DNA of 64,000 nucleotides from Brachionus rotundiformis. Taxonomy: Eukaryota > Rotifera > Eurotatoria > Ploima > Brachionidae. Where the stretch lies: positions 124,001-188,000 of the forward strand of contig JAESIW010000203.1 in assembly GCA_016802295.1 (NCBI GenBank). The letters run 5' to 3'. The notes beneath the pieces were generated by a model. That model was not told the origin of the DNA. It saw nothing but the letters and a program-made list of their open reading frames with translations, and did no database searches. Made by a program: the position numbers and the translations under genes. Of the stretch, positions 58,999-64,000 are shown piece after piece. Numbering within the stretch: the stretch's first letter is position 1; the number at the start of each line of letters is the position of its first letter.

Positions 58999-59945
58999 AT
59001 GAGCACTCAACGAGTCCAAGGTGGAGGGCTGTGGAACAGCACCCGATCCAACATTTCCAACGAAACCCAAAATTTACTCAAAGGTATCAATACTATCTTA
59101 TACTTTCTGTTGGATAAAACAATGTCTTTTTGTTTAAGTAATGATGCAAGAATCTAAATTGACCAATTTTCAACAGAGAACGCTAAGCAACCATATGAAA
59201 AGTAAACATACAATAAAAAAAATCTAAAATTTTATCAATAATTATAAAAATAATAAGATGGACAAAGTCTGCCGACCAAAGTTGGTCCAACAACGATGAT
59301 CAAAGACAAAAAACCAGAAAAAAAAGTAAAGCAGGAAAAGAAAATTATTGATCCAAGGTAAAAAAATGGTTAAATATGGCATTGAATTATTTTTTTAAAT
59401 TAATTTATTAATTTGAGGGAATGCAAAATAGGCCTGCGCCAATACGAAGATATTATAAAGTCAGGTGCTTATGAAAAATCAGATTATAAACCAACAATCA
59501 AAAGTCTGTATCTAAATTGGGTCTATAAAACAATTTTTTGTTATGCTTTTTGTTTTAAAGAGGCTATTACCGACGAAGACAAAGAAAAACTTTCAAAAAT
59601 TATGGCTTATGGTAAAGACGCTTCCAATTGGCCCAAAGTAAAAAGCGTTCCTGATTACGACGAAATTGATTATCTTAGTGAACCTGAGAAGGATCGTTTT
59701 GATGAATGTAATAACTTGTAGCCAGATTTGGTAATAAAAATTAATCCAATTTTTTTATCCAAGTGCAAGAAGAAATTCAAGAGAGAGTGGAGTTTTTGGA
59801 CGCCATGACTAAACTTGGCAAGCGAAAGCAATATCAGGCTATTATAATGACAGAGATATCTCAAAAAATTAGAGAAATGGAACTTCTCGACAAGTCTCGG
59901 ATCAAAGAGCTTGAAGAACTCAAAAAATTGAAAAATAGTCTATGA
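58999..59945 (+). CDS. UPF0193 protein EVG1 homolog (C22orf23 family)
   Basis: Six small exons (58999-59083, 59139-59201, 59258-59357, 59418-59503, 59561-59707, 59764-59945) give 220 residues (human C22orf23 has 217). Diagnostic stretches are LLKVMMQESKLTNFQQR near the start, KNGQSLPTKVGPTT, and at the end RFDELQEEIQERVEFLDAM and YQAIIMTEISQKIREMELLD. All joins keep phase and alignment. The molecular role of the family is not known. It is mainly helical, with no signal peptide or membrane segment. The perfect X-box 87 bp upstream and the next-door CLUAP1 gene point to a ciliary role, which is inference. Confidence 0.9.
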
Positions 59946-60544
59946 TTTATCTCTAAAATAAAAAAACACACAATTATTTTAATTTAAATTTATTTAATTT
60001 TTGTAAAATCATAAAATTCGAATTAATTAAAATAGACAACAAAAAAGAAAAAAAAAAAACTTGATGAAATATATTTTGTATAATGAATAATTTTTAAATT
60101 TTAATGACTAATAAAAAAAATATTGAATAAACTTTTTTTTGTATACTTTATTAGGATTATATATGAAAATATAAAATTAAAATTTGATTATAATTTTCAA
60201 ATTTATCTAAAATCTTAGTACTCTTAAGTCTTTTTTTTTATAAATTAATTACAAACTTTTTTTTAAAATAAATTTATAAATTTTCTTAAATCAATTGTTG
60301 TTTTGTTTTGTGACAAAAAAGGAAAAAAAAACTTCAATCAAGAATAAAGAATAATTAAAACACAAATAATCCATTGAGATAACAAAAGTTATCTAGCTGA
60401 CTTTTTGGACCCTCTAAAGCCAAAACCAAGTTCGCATTTGGGTCTTGTTTAAATGATAATCAAATTTACAATTAAAAACATTGAACAACTTTAAAACAAA
60501 TTCTTTAATCGGTATTTATTTCACAGGGTTTCCCAAATATACAA
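59946..60544. other. 3' spacer between convergent EVG1 and BRWD genes
   Basis: AT-rich. It should hold the 3' UTRs of both genes. Nothing distinctive is visible. Confidence 0.5.
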
Positions 60545-63500
60545 TTAGAAATTTAAATTTTCAGATGAGGAAAACTTTGGTTTTTTTCGCGAATTAGATC
60601 TCTTTTTTCTGGACTTGGGTTGATTTTCTTCTTCATTGGAATAGTCGTCAGATGTGGAAAATTCGCGGTAGTCGGCTTTACGAGCACGTTTAGACGACCT
60701 TGTCGAATAGGACGATGCTGCTTTGACCAAAGTGCATTTTTTGTTCCTGCTCAATATGGCCTCGTTGTTTTCCTTATTGTCCATAGATCGACAAGATCTG
60801 ACTGGTCGTTTGGTAGCTGAATTTTTGTCGCGAGTTTTTTTGGCTTTTTTAGATTTTTTTCTAGTCTTTTTGGAGCTAAATTGCTCACTTTGGTTAAAGC
60901 TTTCACCATCAAAATCTTCATCATCATCGTCTTGGCCACTTGAACTAGAAGGCTCACTATCATCTTCATAGAAGTCTTGATCTACTTTTTTCTTGGCTCT
61001 ACCATTCGAACGCACTCGATTGCTGGTCTCATTCTCCTCGTATTCTTCAGTACCACTTGATTCATTTGTTTCATCGTCTGACTGAACCACTCTTTTACTT
61101 CTACCTCTCTTGCTTTTGTAAGTCACATGATCACCGTTGCATATGGCCGTGTTCGATTCACTCTTGGCCAGTCGGGTCTTTTTTGTACTCTCGGCTTTGA
61201 AATTGGACGTGCTAGGCTTGCACTCGAGCGATTCTGGTGCCTCTGCTTTGGGAAATTTATTAGAAAAATTGGTAGCTTCGCTTCTGGTCAATTTTGAATT
61301 TGAATTGATCTTTGAATCATTATCTTCATATTCATCGTTCAAGTCATATTCAAAATTGTCCATCAGGGCCATCTGAGTCTCTTCGTCCATGTACTTATTC
61401 AATGCTTCGTTTGGCAGCGAATCATCTGTTTCATCTGCTTGGCTTTGATTACTGTTTTCATTGTAAATTGGATTTGAATTGGCTGAAAAAAATTAATTTT
61501 TTATTATTTTAATTAATAATTTACATTAAAAATTATATTTTTATAGATTTGGTTTGAATTGTTTAATTAATAATACCAAAATAATCTAATTTAATTAAAA
61601 ATGTTTTTTAATTTGTCTAAATAAATGATTGAATTTATTTTATTAATATATCAATTTTTATGGTATCAACAAATAAAATTAAACACTTGTAGAAAACATT
61701 GCTGCATGAACACCAGTAAGTTTTATCTATGTTTATATGTTATAATTAAGTATCAATTATTAATTAATTACTAAATTCATTAATTTAAGTCTTTAACATT
61801 AAAATATTCATTAACTAAGAAAAATTAATTCAAAATAAACGTTTTTGTTCATGTTGAAATTTTATTAAACACTAAGAAATTTATTTAAGAAATTTAAATT
61901 CTCTTATCTTTTGGAATTTTTTATTTATATTTAACAAAAAGGTTAGCATACAGTAAAGTTAAGTAATATTTTGGATTAAAAAATCATCAAAAATTGCTTG
62001 GTGCTTCTAGTATAAAATTTTTCAAAAAATAGTCATAAACTTGAAAAAAATATTGAAAAAAAATTTAAGTCGCTGATTTGGTGACTTACTTTAAATTTTT
62101 TTTCTTAAATAGAGTCAATATTACTGAAAAGTATCAAAAAAAAAATCTAATTTTTTATTAAAAAGATGACGTTTTTCAATCGAATGCTAAAACCAGTAAC
62201 TCGATTTTTTTTCAAGGTCAAGTCAAACGACTTGACTTCTAAAAGACTCTAAAATTACTTTTTTTTTTTACTTTAGCGCAAGTCTGCAAAAAAATGGCAA
62301 GCATATGAACAAATTAAAATGATCATGCTCAAAAATTATTATTATTATTATTATTATTATAAAAAAGCTACAGCAAGACTAGCTTGCGGAGGCGGCCTAC
62401 ATGAGAGGTCGCCTATGGTAGCTCGTTGCACATAATGAGATAAAAGACTGATAGAAATATACAATAAGAATTTTAGGGTTAGAGCAGTTAGTTAAATTTT
62501 ACAAGAATAAAAAAATTAAAAAATAAAAACTGGGATTCATCATTGTTATAAAACAACAACAATTCAAAACATGATTACAAAATTGAATCATTTCCACTAG
62601 ATAAATCAGTATGCGAAAGAGATCTCGGTATATATATCAAAAATGACCTAAAATGGGACACACAAGTAACATATGTCACAGCTAAAGCTAATAGGATTCT
62701 CGGCATGTTGAAGAAATGTTAGCAACATTAAACTACTATACGCTTCAATGGTCAGACCTCACTTAGAATACGCCATAATCTCTTGGTGCCCTTATCTAAA
62801 AAAAGATATTGATACGATAGAAAAGATTCAACATAGATCAACTAAGTAAGACTGCGAAGAGATCTGATACAGTTGTTTAAGTTAAATAACAAAATTGAAT
62901 TAGTTGAGTTTAGAAAAGATTTAACCTATGGTCAAGGTTAAACTTAATTTTTATGTACGCAAATTTCTGCAAACATTTTATGCGTGCAGAATTTTGCACA
63001 ATACTCGGTCATGGTTTAACATGTTTTGTTACACATGAACATTTATCTGTGCATTGAATAATTCAATTAAAAAAACTAAGTTGGTCAAAGAAATTAAAAT
63101 TTGAGCATGATCATTTTAATTTAATCATAAACTTCAATATGCCAAAAAAATCAGACTTGTGTGTATTTCATGAATAAATAATATCAATACAAGAATTTAG
63201 ATTTTAGTGTGTGGAATAATTAGGAACCATGGTGTATCAGATCACCTGATCTTAATCCAATCGAAAACTTATGGTCATATATGGTACTAAATTTTTAGAA
63301 ACCAAGTTGACTTCAATCTAATGTAATGGTGCAAAAGTCATTAAGCCTGGCAACCGCCCAATAACTAGCTTCATGTGATATTATCTATCTATATTTGTTG
63401 ATGAGTAAATGTGAATAAAAGCTTACAATTAAGAGAGTTTATTTTTCTGTTTGATGAAGATCTGGTCGCATATCCGCTTGTCGATGGACCGACAAAATCA

Positions 63501-64000
63501 TCCACAAAATTTCTTGTCTCACAATTATCTTTCTTTAAGGCTGAGTTTTTAAACAACTTGCCAAAGTTGTTCTCGCCTTCGAAGTAATTCACCTGGTGCT
63601 GTGATCTCCTAATACCAAATATTTACTACACCACAATAAAAAAAAAAAATAACCAAATTATTTTACCTCGATCTGTTGGATCGACTCTTTTCCAATTCAG
63701 CAGCTTCGAATCTCTTTCTAATCTCAGCTAGCTTTTCGTCACAAAACGACTCGAGCCTCAGGGTCATGCTGTAAATGGCCGATCTCTTGTTTGTGTTATA
63801 GGCCTTGGAATTTTTGAACACCAATTTACAGTCCTTTTCAAATTGGTTAAAATCATTGCTGTACATGTTGTAGTTGATTCTGTTCCTGATGATGGCAAAG
63901 TCGATTGGCTTTTTGACTATTTCGCCATAGTCCGGATAGGTCTCTAAGTCAACACTCTGCCTAAACGGCCCCGAGTCCGGGTGCCGTATGATGCTCTTGA
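60545..64000 (-). CDS. BRWD/PHIP-type bromodomain protein, 3' part (runs off right edge)
   Basis: Minus-strand exons 64000-63667, 63608-63427 and 61482-60545 join in phase to the stop at 60545-60547. The first visible exon holds most of a bromodomain: HPDSGPFRQSVDLETYPDYG, EIVKKPIDFAIIRNRI, and NSKAYNTNKRSAIYSMTLRL, where the Asn of AYNTN is the acetyl-lysine contact. This matches the second bromodomain of BRWD1/BRWD3/PHIP, WD-repeat proteins that read acetylated or methylated histones and act with CUL4-DDB1 ligases. The last exon (312 codons) is disordered, with acidic patches and Lys/Arg/Ser clusters such as KRPVRSCRS. The WD repeats and first bromodomain lie beyond the window. The 1944-bp intron contains transposon fragments. 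Confidence 0.9.
62335..62360. repeat. (ATT)n microsatellite
   Basis: A trinucleotide ATT run immediately inside the left inverted-repeat arm. Confidence 0.85.
62615..62849 (+). mobile_element. LINE reverse-transcriptase fragment (jockey/CR1-like), degraded
   Basis: ERDLGIYIKNDLKWDTQV, then AKANRILGMLKK, a stop with a small shift, then LYASMVRPHLEYAIISWCPY and LKKDIDTIEKIQHRSTK. This is the classic C-terminal part of non-LTR retrotransposon reverse transcriptases. It is broken by stops and a frameshift, so it is inactive. It lies antisense inside the BRWD/PHIP intron. Confidence 0.85.
63220..63295 (+). mobile_element. Tc1/mariner transposase fragment
   Basis: The frame reads SPDLNPIENLWSYM, the signature around the last catalytic acid of Tc1-like transposases (usual form SPDLNPIENLW). 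It stops a few codons later, and the sequence upstream is out of frame. A dead copy in the same BRWD/PHIP intron. Confidence 0.75.

Larger units (their letters stand above)
62311..63122. mobile_element. 812-bp segment bounded by perfect 23-bp inverted repeats
   Basis: The left arm (62311-62333) and right arm (63100-63122) are exact reverse complements over 23 bp, with the core TGAGCATGATCATTTT. The segment holds an (ATT)n run, a GC-rich hairpin near 62393-62420 and a LINE fragment. A non-autonomous DNA element with a nested LINE piece is one reading. No target-site duplication is obvious. Confidence 0.45.

Overview
This window looks like nuclear DNA from a small invertebrate animal. It is very AT-rich, with long A/T runs between genes. 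Its genes carry many short introns, mostly 46-60 bp with GT..AG ends. The proteins are animal-type: an Additional-sex-combs (ASXL) protein, a BRWD/PHIP bromodomain protein, geminin, an AHNAK-like PDZ protein and cilia proteins. A monogonont rotifer or a similar spiralian would fit, but that is inference. All exon joins were worked out by hand from reading frame, splice phase and family alignment from memory; no search was run.

Layout, left to right. 1-755: the 5' part of an SPFH/band-7 protein (-). 1700-2363: a small SR-rich protein (+). 3088-6564: HECTD2 ubiquitin ligase (+, 14 exons including an 8-nt microexon). 7340-14003: ASXL-type chromatin protein (+, 5' end not found). 15990-16910: PPP6C phosphatase (-, no introns). 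21650-24701: PKA regulatory subunit type I (+) with a likely alternative first exon that begins Met-Gly-Asn-Cys. 26638-27645: an orphan disordered protein. 27646-38323: a gene-poor AT-rich stretch. 38324-40720: an AHNAK-like repeat/PDZ protein.

From 41613 on, the window is gene-dense and almost entirely on the plus strand: NOL9 (rRNA-processing polynucleotide kinase), an ankyrin DHHC palmitoyltransferase (ZDHHC13/17 type), DDX19 (mRNA export helicase), a long-chain acyl-CoA synthetase, geminin, a secreted PIPIPVT-repeat protein, CLUAP1/IFT38, and UPF0193/EVG1 (C22orf23 family). The right edge holds the 3' end of a BRWD/PHIP gene (-), whose 1.9-kb intron is full of transposon debris.

The genes are mostly unrelated housekeeping, signalling and chromatin genes, as is usual for animal chromosomes. 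The exception is the neighbouring CLUAP1 and EVG1 pair: each has an RFX-type X-box about 90 bp before its start codon, which suggests shared ciliary control. I found no CRISPR array, rRNA or convincing tRNA. The best candidates for something new are the alternative PKA-RI N-terminus, the X-box set, the cysteine cluster on HECTD2, and several short coding-like islands outside known genes.
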